Source of the DNA: Paraburkholderia sp. BCC1884 | GTDB lineage: Bacteria > Pseudomonadota > Gammaproteobacteria > Burkholderiales > Burkholderiaceae | Assembly: GCF_900996225.1 (NCBI RefSeq) | Contig: NZ_CAAJGL010000101.1 | Span: 186,001 to 250,000, forward strand | Direction: 5' to 3' | DNA length: 64,000 nt | In this document: positions 8,682 through 16,811 of the stretch, one piece after another | How positions within the stretch are numbered: position 1 is the stretch's first letter | Layout of the letters: every line of letters begins with the position of its first letter | Notes under the pieces: model-generated | The model's database searches: none | The model's input: only the letters and a program-made list of their open reading frames with translations | What the model was told of the DNA's origin: nothing | Program-made: the position numbers and the translations under genes

Positions 8682-10121
8682 TCAATATGCTTTCGACGGG
8701 GCGCCGCCGGGCGGCTCGCCGGAGGCCGGGCCGCCGGGTGCGCCGGCGGTTTCTTCTTCATCCGGGTCTTCCGGCTGCGCGTCGCGCGCGTGGCTGAGCC
8801 GCCGGCGCACGAAGCCGATGTGCTCGCGCAGCACATAGAACTGATCCGCGTAGGCAAGCGGCATTTTCAGGCCGTTGACCGATTCCTCGATCGCGTCGAG
8901 CCGCTCGATCAGCGAGGCGCGCTCGGCAGCCGAATGTTCGCTGAGCGCGCTGCGCTCGATGGCGATCAGCGCGCCGTACCAGCGATAGATGCGCGACTTC
9001 ACCCGCCACGCATACAGCGACGGCACGAGGCGCAACGCCGGCACCAGCAACACGATCAACGGCACCACGACGACCAGCAGCCGGTCGGCGAGGCTGGCCA
9101 GCCAGAACGGCAGCACTCGATAGAGGAAGCTTTTGCCCGACTTGTAGTAGCGCGCGGCATCGTCGCTGATCGGGAAGTCGTGCGCGAGCGGCGCGGGGAA
9201 TTCGCCGGCGCGCTGCATGATGTTCGCCTTGCCGTGCACCTCGCGAGCGGCCTCGATCAGCAGATCGGACAGCGCGGGATGCAGCGAGTCGCGCGCCACC
9301 AGCTCGGCGGTCGGCGCCACCATGTGAATCGGCGCGGACGGCAGATTCTTGCCGAGGTCGAACGCGCCCATCGGCATTTCCAGCTGGGTCAGATAGGGAA
9401 AGCGTCGCGTGTAGGCGTCGGCCTGGGTGAAATCGTAGAACTGCACGTTCGGCGTGCGGTACAGCTTGCCCATCACCGCCGGCTGCGCCGAATCGCCGGC
9501 GAGAAACGCGGCGTCGACCTTGCCGGAGACGAGCGCGTCGGCGGCGTCGTCGCCCGAGAGCGGCAACAGTCTGGTGGCGCCGCCCGGCACGATGCCGTTG
9601 GCTTTGAGGAGCGCCAGCGCCAGTTCGCGCGTGCCGCTGCCCTCGGCGCCGACCGCGAGGCGCTGGCCCTTGAATTCGGACAGCCGCGTGACCGTGGGGC
9701 CGTGATAGAAAATCGCCAGCGGCACGTAAGCCACGCTGCCGAGCGACATCAGACCTTCGCTCGCCGGGCCGGGCGCGACGCCGTCCTGCACGAAGCCGAC
9801 GTCCACGTTCGAATTCGGATCGGAGAGCCGCTTGAGATTCTGCAGCGAGCCTTCCGACGACAACACATTCAGCGTGATGCGGTTGCGCGCCAGGATCGTC
9901 TTGTACTTCTGCGCGGCGTTCCAGAAGGTGCTGCCTTCGGGGCCGGCGCTGATGGTCAGGGTGCTCGGCGGCGCGGGCTGGATCAGACGCACGGCAACCC
10001 AGATCGCCGCGATGGCGATCAGCAGGATCGGTCCGAACGAGACGGCGAGGTCGCGCCAGGAGATCGCAACGAAACGGGCGACGAGACGGGGAGGGCTTTT
10101 GCGGCCGGTGGCTGGCTTCAT
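8682..10121 (-). CDS. TAXI-family TRAP-transporter-like solute receptor, membrane anchored
   Basis: 479 residues from the ATG at 10121. A basic N-terminus is followed by one membrane helix (about 20-40, FGPILLIAIAAIWVAVRLI), then a TAXI domain: TISAGPEGSTFWNAAQKYK, a NVDVGFVQDGVAP motif, GSGTRELALALLKANG and DAAFLAGDS. A second hydrophobic segment near residue 345 (ASLADRLLVVVVPLIVLLVPALRL) precedes a cytoplasmic-looking helical tail ending in a Pro/Gly/Glu-rich stretch. TAXI receptors normally feed a fused TRAP permease; none is encoded nearby. The two membrane spans and the orphan state suggest a sensing or scaffolding role rather than a free periplasmic receptor, but that is inference. Confidence 0.85.
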   Translation of the reverse strand: MKPATGRKSPPRLVARFVAISWRDLAVSFGPILLIAIAAIWVAVRLIQPAPPSTLTISAGPEGSTFWNAAQKYKTILARNRITLNVLSSEGSLQNLKRLSDPNSNVDVGFVQDGVAPGPASEGLMSLGSVAYVPLAIFYHGPTVTRLSEFKGQRLAVGAEGSGTRELALALLKANGIVPGGATRLLPLSGDDAADALVSGKVDAAFLAGDSAQPAVMGKLYRTPNVQFYDFTQADAYTRRFPYLTQLEMPMGAFDLGKNLPSAPIHMVAPTAELVARDSLHPALSDLLIEAAREVHGKANIMQRAGEFPAPLAHDFPISDDAARYYKSGKSFLYRVLPFWLASLADRLLVVVVPLIVLLVPALRLVPSLYAWRVKSRIYRWYGALIAIERSALSEHSAAERASLIERLDAIEESVNGLKMPLAYADQFYVLREHIGFVRRRLSHARDAQPEDPDEEETAGAPGGPASGEPPGGAPSKAY

Positions 10122-10696
10122 CGGATGACGTGACGGCGGCGGTCGGAAGTGAACGGCGCGCGGCAGCGCGCGTGGCGCCGATGGTACCTGAGATTCGCGC
10201 GGGCACGGGCAGGCTGGCGGCGTGCGGCGCCGACAAACCCGTAACAAATCGTGAACGTCAGGTGAACGCCGCGTGAACCTGGCGTGACCCTCGTGTGAAT
10301 CGCGCGAGACTGCCGCGTCGCCCGGTCAGGTGGGTCGCCCCGGCTTGCCCGAACAACTAAACCCTTTGCGCTTCTGGCCCGGCTAGATTAAATTGTGCAT
10401 CGCTGCCGTGAACCGACGTTTGCGCAGCGCGACCTGGCACGACACACAAGAACCGGGCGCGCTCGTGGACTTCATGGCTCGCCGGTTGTCGCACAGTGTT
10501 GGCATGGCCGTCGTTTTATACCGGCCGTCGCATCCTGTGATCGATTACCCGCCTCTTTCGCCTCTCGCACATCGTGTTGCCGCCTTAGTCGGCTGAAGCT
10601 GCCGCGCGCCTTGGCGCGTGCGCAGCACGGCCGCCGGTAGTCGTAACGAAGCCGCTTGTTTATGCGGTCCAATGTGTAGCTAAGGAGAAAAGCAAT
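10122..10696. other. Intergenic region TAXI gene / BON gene
   Basis: 575 bp with no supportable gene; short frames here have no family features. It contains the 11-bp-periodic array (10251-10300), which could act on either divergent gene. A loosely promoter-like TTGCGC ... TAAATT pair lies near 10370-10395 in the direction of the BON gene, which would give that mRNA a leader of about 300 bases. This promoter reading is weak. Confidence 0.35.
10251..10300. promoter_or_regulatory. Five GTGAAC-like half-sites at exact 11-bp spacing
   Basis: GTGAAC at 10251, 10262 and 10273, GTGACC at 10284 and GTGAAT at 10295; each copy starts exactly 11 bases after the previous one, with variable 5-base spacers. 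A weaker GTAACA precedes at 10241. Direct half-sites repeated once per helical turn are the usual layout of OmpR/PhoB-type response-regulator targets. The array lies 130 bp upstream of the TAXI gene start and about 400 bp upstream of the BON gene. Confidence 0.55.
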
Positions 10697-11047
10697 ATGA
10701 AATCGGTCGGTTTTCTGAAAACGCTGGGCTCGGTGGTGGCAATGGTGGTGGCGTGCAACGTGTACGCTCAGGCAAGCGATGCAATGGCACCGAGCACGGC
10801 CGCTCCGGCAACGAGCGCCAAGGCGACCAAGAAGGCCAATGGCCAGTTGGGCCGCAAGGTGCGTAGCGCGCTCGCCAAGACGCAAGGCGTCGACGTGTCG
10901 AGCATCGCTGTGCGCGCGCGCGGCGGCGCAGTGACCCTCACGGGTTCGGTGCCCAACCAAGGCCAGATCGACGCAGCCGGCGAAGCAGCCAAGGGCGTCG
11001 CAGGCGTGACGTCGGTGTCGAACAAGCTGACCGTGATGCAGCAGTAA
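10697..11047 (+). CDS. BON-domain periplasmic protein
   Basis: 116 residues behind a strong AAGGAGA ribosome binding site. A Sec signal peptide (about residues 1-25, MKSVGFLKTLGSVVAMVVACNVYA) is followed by a short Ala/Thr-rich linker and one BON domain (about 50-115) with the typical beginning LGRKVRSALAKTQGVDVSSI, the conserved GAVTLTGSVPNQ and the ending GVAGVTSVSNKLTV. BON domains bind membranes or phospholipids; OsmY-like members answer osmotic and envelope stress in the periplasm. This single-domain form is common in Burkholderia. A canonical terminator follows, so it is monocistronic. Confidence 0.92.
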   Translation: MKSVGFLKTLGSVVAMVVACNVYAQASDAMAPSTAAPATSAKATKKANGQLGRKVRSALAKTQGVDVSSIAVRARGGAVTLTGSVPNQGQIDAAGEAAKGVAGVTSVSNKLTVMQQ

Positions 11048-11082
11048 TCAGCCGCCGGCCCGAGGTATCGGGCAGACGCACC

Positions 11083-11114
11083 AAGCTCCGGCGTTCAGGC
11101 CGGAGCTTTTTTTT
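11083..11114 (+). terminator. Intrinsic terminator of the BON gene
   Basis: Perfect 10-bp stem AAGCTCCGGC / GCCGGAGCTT with a GTTCAG loop, followed by a run of T (eight including the stem end). Confidence 0.92.
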
Positions 11115-11277
11115 CGCGATTATTTTTCGTCGCGCTGACTTATTTTAAAGCGACGATGATGGAACCCAGCCGATGCGGACCCGCGGCCAACGCCGCCACG
11201 GTCCGACTGTGCGCTGCGACACATTATCGATGTGCCGCGAAGCGTACTGTGATGCATGGGGAACCGGAGTGATCGCT

Positions 11278-11526
11278 ATGGAAACCACGCTTTTGCGCTA
11301 CACCGATCTGCCTATCGGCGATCGCGCGGCTTTTGAACTGGTATGCGCGCGGCATGGTTTCGCCCCGGCGCATTTCGACGTCAGCATCTGCGCGGACCGG
11401 GACGATCCGCTCAACGAGCGTCTGGTGACCGTGCGGCGCGGCGGCTGGGCGCAAGCCTATCGCAACTGCCGCGGCCAGTGGATCCGGCAGTTCGAGGCCG
11501 ATCTGACCTGTCGGTTTTTCAAGTAG
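11278..11526 (+). CDS. Small protein of unknown function (82 aa)
   Basis: Start ATG at 11278 with CGGAG eight bases upstream; the frame is open further upstream but lacks another good signal. The product is a soluble, neutral 82-residue protein (METTLLRYTDLPIGDRAAFE at the start, CRFFK at the end) without signal peptide or membrane helix and with four cysteines. I do not recognise a family. Codon use matches the neighbours, which supports a real gene. It stands alone, between the BON terminator and a convergent exporter gene 32 bp away. Confidence 0.65.
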   Translation: METTLLRYTDLPIGDRAAFELVCARHGFAPAHFDVSICADRDDPLNERLVTVRRGGWAQAYRNCRGQWIRQFEADLTCRFFK

Positions 11527-11558
11527 CCACCCGGGCACAGCGGCGTTTTCCCGATGCT

Positions 11559-12347
11559 TCAGGCCAGCACGAGGCGCACGCCGACCAGCGTCAGCGTAGC
11601 GGCGAGCAGGTTGCGCAGCAGCGCATCCGGCGCGCGCGAGGACAGGTAGCTGCCGATCGCAATGCCCGGCAGCGAGCCCACCAGCAGTGACAGCAGCATT
11701 GCCCAATCGATCGAACCCAGCAGCCAGTGACCGGCGCCCGCCAGCAGGGTGAGCGGCACCGCGTGCGCGATGTCGGAACCGACGATGCGCGTGGTGGGCA
11801 ATAAGGGATACAGCAGGAGCAGCACCGTTACGCCGATGGCGCCCGCTCCCACCGAAGTCAACGACACCAGCACGCCGAGCACTGCGCCAGTCAGAATGGT
11901 CAGCGCGAGCGTGCGGCCCTGATTGGGCGCGCGCGGACGGCGCGTGCCAAGTGCCGCGAGTTGCGGGCGAAACACCAGCGCGACGGCCGTGATCAGCAGC
12001 GCCGCACCGAGCACCACCTGAATCAGGCGGCTCGCGCCGGGCGTGTCCATGCCATAGCGATGCAGCAGGATCAGGGTGAGCGTGGCGGCCGGCACGCTAC
12101 CGGCGGCGAGGCGCAGCGTGATCTGCCAGTCGACCGAGCCCTTCAGGCCGTGCACGAGGGTGCCGGTTGCCTTGGTGGCCGCCGCGTAGAGCAGATCGGT
12201 GCCGACGGCGGTCGCCGGGTGCACGTTGAACAGCAACACCAGGATCGGCGTCATCAGCGAGCCGCCGCCGACGCCCGTCAGTCCGACCAGAAAGCCGACA
12301 AAGAGGCCGGACAAGGAGTACAGCAGTTCGATGTGAGGAAGAGGCAT
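11559..12347 (-). CDS. TauE/SafE-family sulfite/organic anion exporter
   Basis: 262-residue inner-membrane protein with seven to eight predicted helices. The start has the hallmark glycine-rich first repeat FVGFLVGLTGVGGGSLMTPIL and the second half repeats it as GAVLGVLVSLTSVGAGAIGV, the internal duplication of the TauE/SafE family. Members export sulfite, sulfoacetate or other small anions. There is no sulfur or taurine gene nearby to refine the substrate. It is followed on the same strand, after 182 bp, by nothing co-directional within an operon distance except the lysE gene upstream. Confidence 0.9.
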   Translation of the reverse strand: MPLPHIELLYSLSGLFVGFLVGLTGVGGGSLMTPILVLLFNVHPATAVGTDLLYAAATKATGTLVHGLKGSVDWQITLRLAAGSVPAATLTLILLHRYGMDTPGASRLIQVVLGAALLITAVALVFRPQLAALGTRRPRAPNQGRTLALTILTGAVLGVLVSLTSVGAGAIGVTVLLLLYPLLPTTRIVGSDIAHAVPLTLLAGAGHWLLGSIDWAMLLSLLVGSLPGIAIGSYLSSRAPDALLRNLLAATLTLVGVRLVLA

Positions 12348-12529
12348 TGAGCGGACCGCTGGCGGTCGGGTGGATGAGCGGGTGAGTGAGCGGACGGAGA
12401 AGCGGCGGCGCGGCGAAAGCCGCTATTGTCGCAAAACTGCCGCGATTGCGTCTGAAACGCCACGCGGCACACCGCGAACCCATCGACCGCGTACGCCCAA
12501 TGCCGCTACGCCGCCGCAAAGACCGCCGC

Positions 12530-13177
12530 CTAGAGCGCGCGACGAATCTCGACGACGCCGAATGCCGCGAGCGTGAGCCCGACAACCCGATCGATAGCGA
12601 CGCGCAACTTGCTGCCGATCGCATGGCGCGCGAGCGACACTACCGTCACGAGGAAACACCACCAGGCGATCGAACCGCAAAACACGCCGCCCACCGTAGT
12701 CAGCGCAATGCCCGACGAAAACGCTCCGCGCGGCGCGAGCGTGGTGAACAGCGCCGCGAACATGATGACCGTCTGCGGGTTCGTCAGCGTGAGCAGCAGC
12801 GAACTCGCGTAGGCTCGTAGCGCGCCGCTTCGGCCGACTTGCGCGAGTTGGCCGTCGCCGGAGGCGGCGTCGTTCGTGGTGTCGGCGGACGCTTTCTGGA
12901 GCAGGGCGCGCACGCCCAGATACAGCAGAAACAGACCCGCGAGCAGATGCAAGGGCCGGTCGTAAGCGAGCATGAATTGCGAAATACTCACGAGCCCGAG
13001 TGCCGCGAGCAGGCCGTAGGCGGCGTCGCCACTCGCGATTCCCAGGCCGATCGCGAGTCCCGCGCGCGGACCGCCGGTGAGCGTGCGGCGAATGCACAGC
13101 ATGCCCATCGGGCCGACGGGAGCGGCAATCGCGAGGCCGACGCCCGCGGCGGTGAAGAAGAGGCTGGTGGTGGACAT
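12530..13177 (-). CDS. LysE-family amino-acid exporter
   Basis: 215 residues with six hydrophobic segments. The N-terminus GVGLAIAAPVGPMGMLCIRR has the conserved PxGP motif of LysE/RhtB translocators, followed by GxxxGLGIASGDAAYGLLAALG; the central part carries LTLTNPQTVIMFAALFT, with the family NP motif. Such proteins export amino acids, homoserine lactones or related metabolites from the cytoplasm. AGGGA precedes the ATG at 13177. It is divergent from the lysR gene at 13406, a common regulator/exporter layout (as in LysG/LysE), so that regulator might also control it. Confidence 0.9.
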   Translation of the reverse strand: MSTTSLFFTAAGVGLAIAAPVGPMGMLCIRRTLTGGPRAGLAIGLGIASGDAAYGLLAALGLVSISQFMLAYDRPLHLLAGLFLLYLGVRALLQKASADTTNDAASGDGQLAQVGRSGALRAYASSLLLTLTNPQTVIMFAALFTTLAPRGAFSSGIALTTVGGVFCGSIAWWCFLVTVVSLARHAIGSKLRVAIDRVVGLTLAAFGVVEIRRAL

Positions 13178-13405
13178 GGATATCCCTGCTCGATGGATCG
13201 TTCTGGTTCGACGGCGTGGCTGCCGGCGGGCAGTGCCTGAGCATAGCCAGACGCAAAGGGAACGGCAAGCCGGCCCGCGCAGGAGCCAGCCGTCATGCGC
13301 TGCGCTGCGCTGCGCGTATCGGCCGTGGATACCCTAAGCCCGCTTCGAAGACGGTTTTCCTCGGGCATAATTTTCCCACTTCCAACCTTCGGAGCAGATT
13401 CGTTC

Positions 13406-14299
13406 ATGTGGCAGATCGATCAGGTGACCTTGCGCTTGTTCATCGCCGTCTGCGAGGAAGGCACCATCGCGCGCGCGGCCGAGCGCGAGTTCATCGCACC
13501 CTCGGCAGTCAGCAAGCGGCTCGCCGATCTCGAAGCACTGGTAGAGGTCGCGTTGCTCTCGCGCAGTCAGCGAGGCGTGCGCGCGACGGCGGCCGGCGAG
13601 GCGCTGCTGCGTCACGCCCGGCTCATCATGCGCAGCCACGAACGCATGCAGGCCGAGCTGAGCGAGTACGCAGCCGGCGCGCGCGGTCATGTGCGGGTGT
13701 TGGCCAACGTATCGTCGATGGTGGAGTTCTTGCCCGAGGCGTTGTCGCTGTTCCTGAAGGAGCATCCGCAGATTCGCGTCGATGTCGAAGAGCGCGTGAG
13801 TACGGAAATCGTGCGCGGCCTGGAAGAGGGTGTCGCAGACCTCGGCATCTGCCGCGACGTGGTGCCGATGGGCAGCCTCGACGTCTTGCCCTACCGCGCC
13901 GATCATCTCGCGCTGATCGTGCCGCGTGCTCATCCGCTGGCGGCAGAAGCCGCCGTCGGCTTCGAGCAGACGCTCGCCTTCGATCACCTCGGGCTGGCGT
14001 CGAATGCATCGGTGAATGCGTTGATGCAGCGCATCGCGGTGGAGAAGGGGCGCGAGCTCAATTACCGCACCTATGTATCGACTTTCGACGCCGCCTATCG
14101 CTTCATCCAGGCCGGCCTCGCCGTGGCGATCCTGCCGCGCGAAGCGCTGCCGCGTCACGCCGCCGACGAATACGACATCGTCGCCGTGCCTTTGCGCGAG
14201 TCGTGGGCCGAGCGGCGCTTCGTGATCTGCATGCGCGACCGTGGCGCGCTGACGCTGGCGGCCTCGCATCTGCTCGCTCATCTGCTGGGCGCGCTTTGA
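13406..14299 (+). CDS. LysR-family regulator, probable control of HMGL/CoA-transferase genes
   Basis: 297 residues from the ATG at 13406. Residues 1-65 form the winged helix-turn-helix (LRLFIAVCEEGTIARAAERE, SAVSKRLADLE, LLSRSQRGVRATAAGEALL), then a type 2 periplasmic-binding effector domain (GHVRVLANVSSMVEFLPEAL). It sits between a divergent lysE gene and, on its own strand 220 bp downstream, the lyase / CoA-transferase / MFS genes; control of the downstream set by their substrate is the most natural reading but not shown by sequence. Confidence 0.92.
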   Translation: MWQIDQVTLRLFIAVCEEGTIARAAEREFIAPSAVSKRLADLEALVEVALLSRSQRGVRATAAGEALLRHARLIMRSHERMQAELSEYAAGARGHVRVLANVSSMVEFLPEALSLFLKEHPQIRVDVEERVSTEIVRGLEEGVADLGICRDVVPMGSLDVLPYRADHLALIVPRAHPLAAEAAVGFEQTLAFDHLGLASNASVNALMQRIAVEKGRELNYRTYVSTFDAAYRFIQAGLAVAILPREALPRHAADEYDIVAVPLRESWAERRFVICMRDRGALTLAASHLLAHLLGAL

Positions 14300-14519
14300 G
14301 GCGCGGCGAAACGCCTGCCCGCTTCCCTCTGAAAAGCCCTTAAGGGTTTCCCCTTTGCGACGGCGCACGTCCGTCCAGTAAGCCTGAGCCGCCATCGTGA
14401 GCGGCGATGGAGTGCGTCGTCAACGCAGTCTTTTACCCGCGCGCCGCGACGGGCACGCTGTCACTCAGCAGCTGTCTTCCCCCATCTTCATCTGGCAGCA
14501 GAAACCGGGATTCAAGACC

Positions 14520-15497
14520 ATGAGTGACACGCAAGAACGCGTCGTCGTAACCGAAGTCGGCATGCGCGACGGTCTGCAAAGCATCGCCCGCACGATGCCC
14601 ACCGAGTTCAAACGACGCTGGATCGATGCCGCCTACGCCGCCGGCATGCGGCATATGGAAGTCGCCTCGTTCGTACCGGCAAAGCTGTTGCCGCAAATGG
14701 CCGACGCCGACGACATCATCGCCCACGCGCTCACCTACGACGATCTGATCGTCACCGCGCTCGTGCCGAATCTGAAGGGCGCCCAGCGCGCGCTCGACGC
14801 GGGCGTGCACCGGATCGTCGCGCCGATTTCGGTGAGCATGGCGCACAGCCTCGCGAACGTGCGCAAAACGCCCGCCGACATGATCGAGGCTTTCGCCGCG
14901 ATGCGCGAGTCGATCGACGGCGCGTCGCAGGCCGGCGCGCGACGGATCGAACTGATCGCGGGGTTGTCGACGGTATTCGGTTGCACGCTGCAAGGCGCGG
15001 TGCCATACGCCGACATCGCCGCGATCGCGCGCGCCGCGTTGCAGGCGGGCGCCGATGTGATCGCGCTCGGCGACACCACCGGCGAAGCGACGCCGCGCCA
15101 GGTCGGCGAAATCATCGAACTGGTGCGCGACGTGGCCGGCGACAAACTGCGCTCGCTGCATTTCCACGATACGCGTGGCCTCGGCCTGGCCAACACCGTG
15201 GTCGCATTGCAGCACGGCATCCGTGAATTCGACGCGTCGCTCGCCGGCCTCGGCGGCTGCCCGCACGCGCCGGGTGCGACCGGCAACGTCAACACCGAGG
15301 ACCTCGTGTTCATGCTCGACAGCATGGGCTATCGGACCGGCATCGACCTGAACCGGCTGCTCGCGTCACGCACCGTGCTCGCCGACGCGTTGCCCGGCGA
15401 GCCGCTCTATGGCTATCTGGCGCGCGCCGGTTTGCCCAGGCAGTTCCCGGCTGCCGCTCAATTTCTCGACCCTACCGAATCGCAGGTGCTGCAATGA
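14520..15497 (+). CDS. Hydroxymethylglutaryl-CoA lyase-like enzyme
   Basis: 325 residues of the DRE-TIM metallolyase family, cytoplasmic. The family motifs are complete: VGMRDGLQS near residue 15 (metal-binding Asp and the catalytic Arg), MEVASFVPAKLLPQMADAD, FGCTLQGAVPYAD, ALGDTTGEATPRQ, the metal-binding FHDTRG, and the mobile loop GLGGCPHAPGATGNVNTED with catalytic Cys247. Enzymes of this type cleave HMG-CoA to acetyl-CoA and acetoacetate, or citramalyl-CoA to acetyl-CoA and pyruvate. The stop overlaps the start of the CoA-transferase gene by 4 bp, so they are translationally coupled and probably act in sequence on one acid. Confidence 0.9.
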   Translation: MSDTQERVVVTEVGMRDGLQSIARTMPTEFKRRWIDAAYAAGMRHMEVASFVPAKLLPQMADADDIIAHALTYDDLIVTALVPNLKGAQRALDAGVHRIVAPISVSMAHSLANVRKTPADMIEAFAAMRESIDGASQAGARRIELIAGLSTVFGCTLQGAVPYADIAAIARAALQAGADVIALGDTTGEATPRQVGEIIELVRDVAGDKLRSLHFHDTRGLGLANTVVALQHGIREFDASLAGLGGCPHAPGATGNVNTEDLVFMLDSMGYRTGIDLNRLLASRTVLADALPGEPLYGYLARAGLPRQFPAAAQFLDPTESQVLQ

Positions 15498-16732
15498 ATC
15501 CGTGCTCTTCCACTTCGACGTCCGCTGCCGCTTCCCCCTCCGCTTTGCCGCTCGCGGGCCTACGCGTGATCGAGTTGTCGCACATGGTGATGGGCCCCAC
15601 TTGCGGGATGATTCTCGGCGACCTGGGCGCCGAAGTCATCAAGGTCGAGCCGCCGCGCGGCGACGGCACACGTCGGCTGCTCGGCACCGGCGCGGGTTTT
15701 TTTCGCACCTTCAATCGCAACAAGAAGAGTGTCGCGCTCGATCTCGATAGCGAAGCGGGACTCGACGCGTTGCACAAGCTCGTCGATACCGCCGATGTAT
15801 TCGTCGAAAACTTCAAGCCGGGCCGCATGGCGAGCCTTGGGCTCGACTATGCGTCGTTGCGCGAACGCAATCCGAAACTCATCTACGTGTCGCACAAGGG
15901 CTTTCTGAACGGTCCGTATGAACATCGCCTTGCGCTCGACGAAGTCGTGCAGATGATGGCCGGCCTCGCCTACATGACCGGACCGGTCGGCCGTCCGTTG
16001 CGCGCGGGTAGTTCGGTCAACGACATCATGGGCGGCATGTTCGGCGCGATCGGCGTGCTCGCCGCGTTGCACGAACGGCACACCAGCGGACGTGGCAAGG
16101 AGGTGCAGAGCGCGTTGTTCGAGAACTGCGTGCTGCTGTCCGCGCAGCACATGCAGCAGTTCGCCGCGACCGGCGTGCCGGCCGCGCCGATGCCCGAGCG
16201 CATCAGCGCCTGGGCCGTGTACGACGTGTTCACGCTCGCCAACGACGAACAGATGTTCATCGCTGCGACCGGCGACGGTCAGTGGCGCGCGCTGTGCGCG
16301 ATTCTCGGCCGCGCCGATCTGCTCGCCGATCCGCGTCTCACGACCAACAACGACCGTGTGCTGGCGCGCGAATGGCTTCTGAAGACGCTCGGCGAAACCT
16401 TGCGTGGCTTCGAAGGCGCGGCGCTCGTGCCGCAATTCGAGCGTGACCACATTCCATTCGCGTCGATCACGAAACCCGAAGAATTGTTCGACGATCCGCA
16501 TCTGAAAGAAAGCGGCGGCCTCGCGAACCTCACGCTCGACGACGGTACGCAAACCGGCATGCCGCTGCTGCCGATTTCGCTGGACGGTGCGCGCCTGCAA
16601 CCGCGTCAGCCGATCGCGAAGATCGGCGAGCACACCGCGGAGGTGTTGCGCGGACTGGGCTACGACGAAGCGCAGATTGCGGCGCTCGGCAGTGGTGTGG
16701 CCTCGGCCTCGGCGCCGCGCGAAGCCGCCTGA
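15494..16732 (+). CDS. Class III (CaiB/BaiF) CoA-transferase
   Basis: 412 residues. It opens LAGLRVIELSHMVMGPTCGM, the family start, with GAEVIKVEPPRGDGTRR near 50, FNRNKKSVALDL, DVFVENFKPGRMASLGLDY, and the catalytic aspartate in NDIMGGMFGAIGVLAALHER (Asp177). Class III enzymes move CoA between acids such as succinyl-CoA and an acceptor dicarboxylate. Because the ATG overlaps the lyase stop codon, the enzyme probably activates the acid whose CoA ester is then cut by the lyase (for example hydroxymethylglutarate or citramalate); the identity of the acid is inference. Confidence 0.92.
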   Translation: MNPCSSTSTSAAASPSALPLAGLRVIELSHMVMGPTCGMILGDLGAEVIKVEPPRGDGTRRLLGTGAGFFRTFNRNKKSVALDLDSEAGLDALHKLVDTADVFVENFKPGRMASLGLDYASLRERNPKLIYVSHKGFLNGPYEHRLALDEVVQMMAGLAYMTGPVGRPLRAGSSVNDIMGGMFGAIGVLAALHERHTSGRGKEVQSALFENCVLLSAQHMQQFAATGVPAAPMPERISAWAVYDVFTLANDEQMFIAATGDGQWRALCAILGRADLLADPRLTTNNDRVLAREWLLKTLGETLRGFEGAALVPQFERDHIPFASITKPEELFDDPHLKESGGLANLTLDDGTQTGMPLLPISLDGARLQPRQPIAKIGEHTAEVLRGLGYDEAQIAALGSGVASASAPREAA

Positions 16733-16811
16733 GTTTGCCGTCGGGTATGAAGTAACCAGAGCAGCCAATCCATTTCATCCGGCGACAGACCGGACTTCAA
16801 GGAGACAGACG

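Noticed and set aside
8385..10133. Long plus-strand frame opposite the isomerase and TAXI genes
   Set aside because: Arg/His/Gln-rich composition without motifs; the minus-strand genes are well supported.
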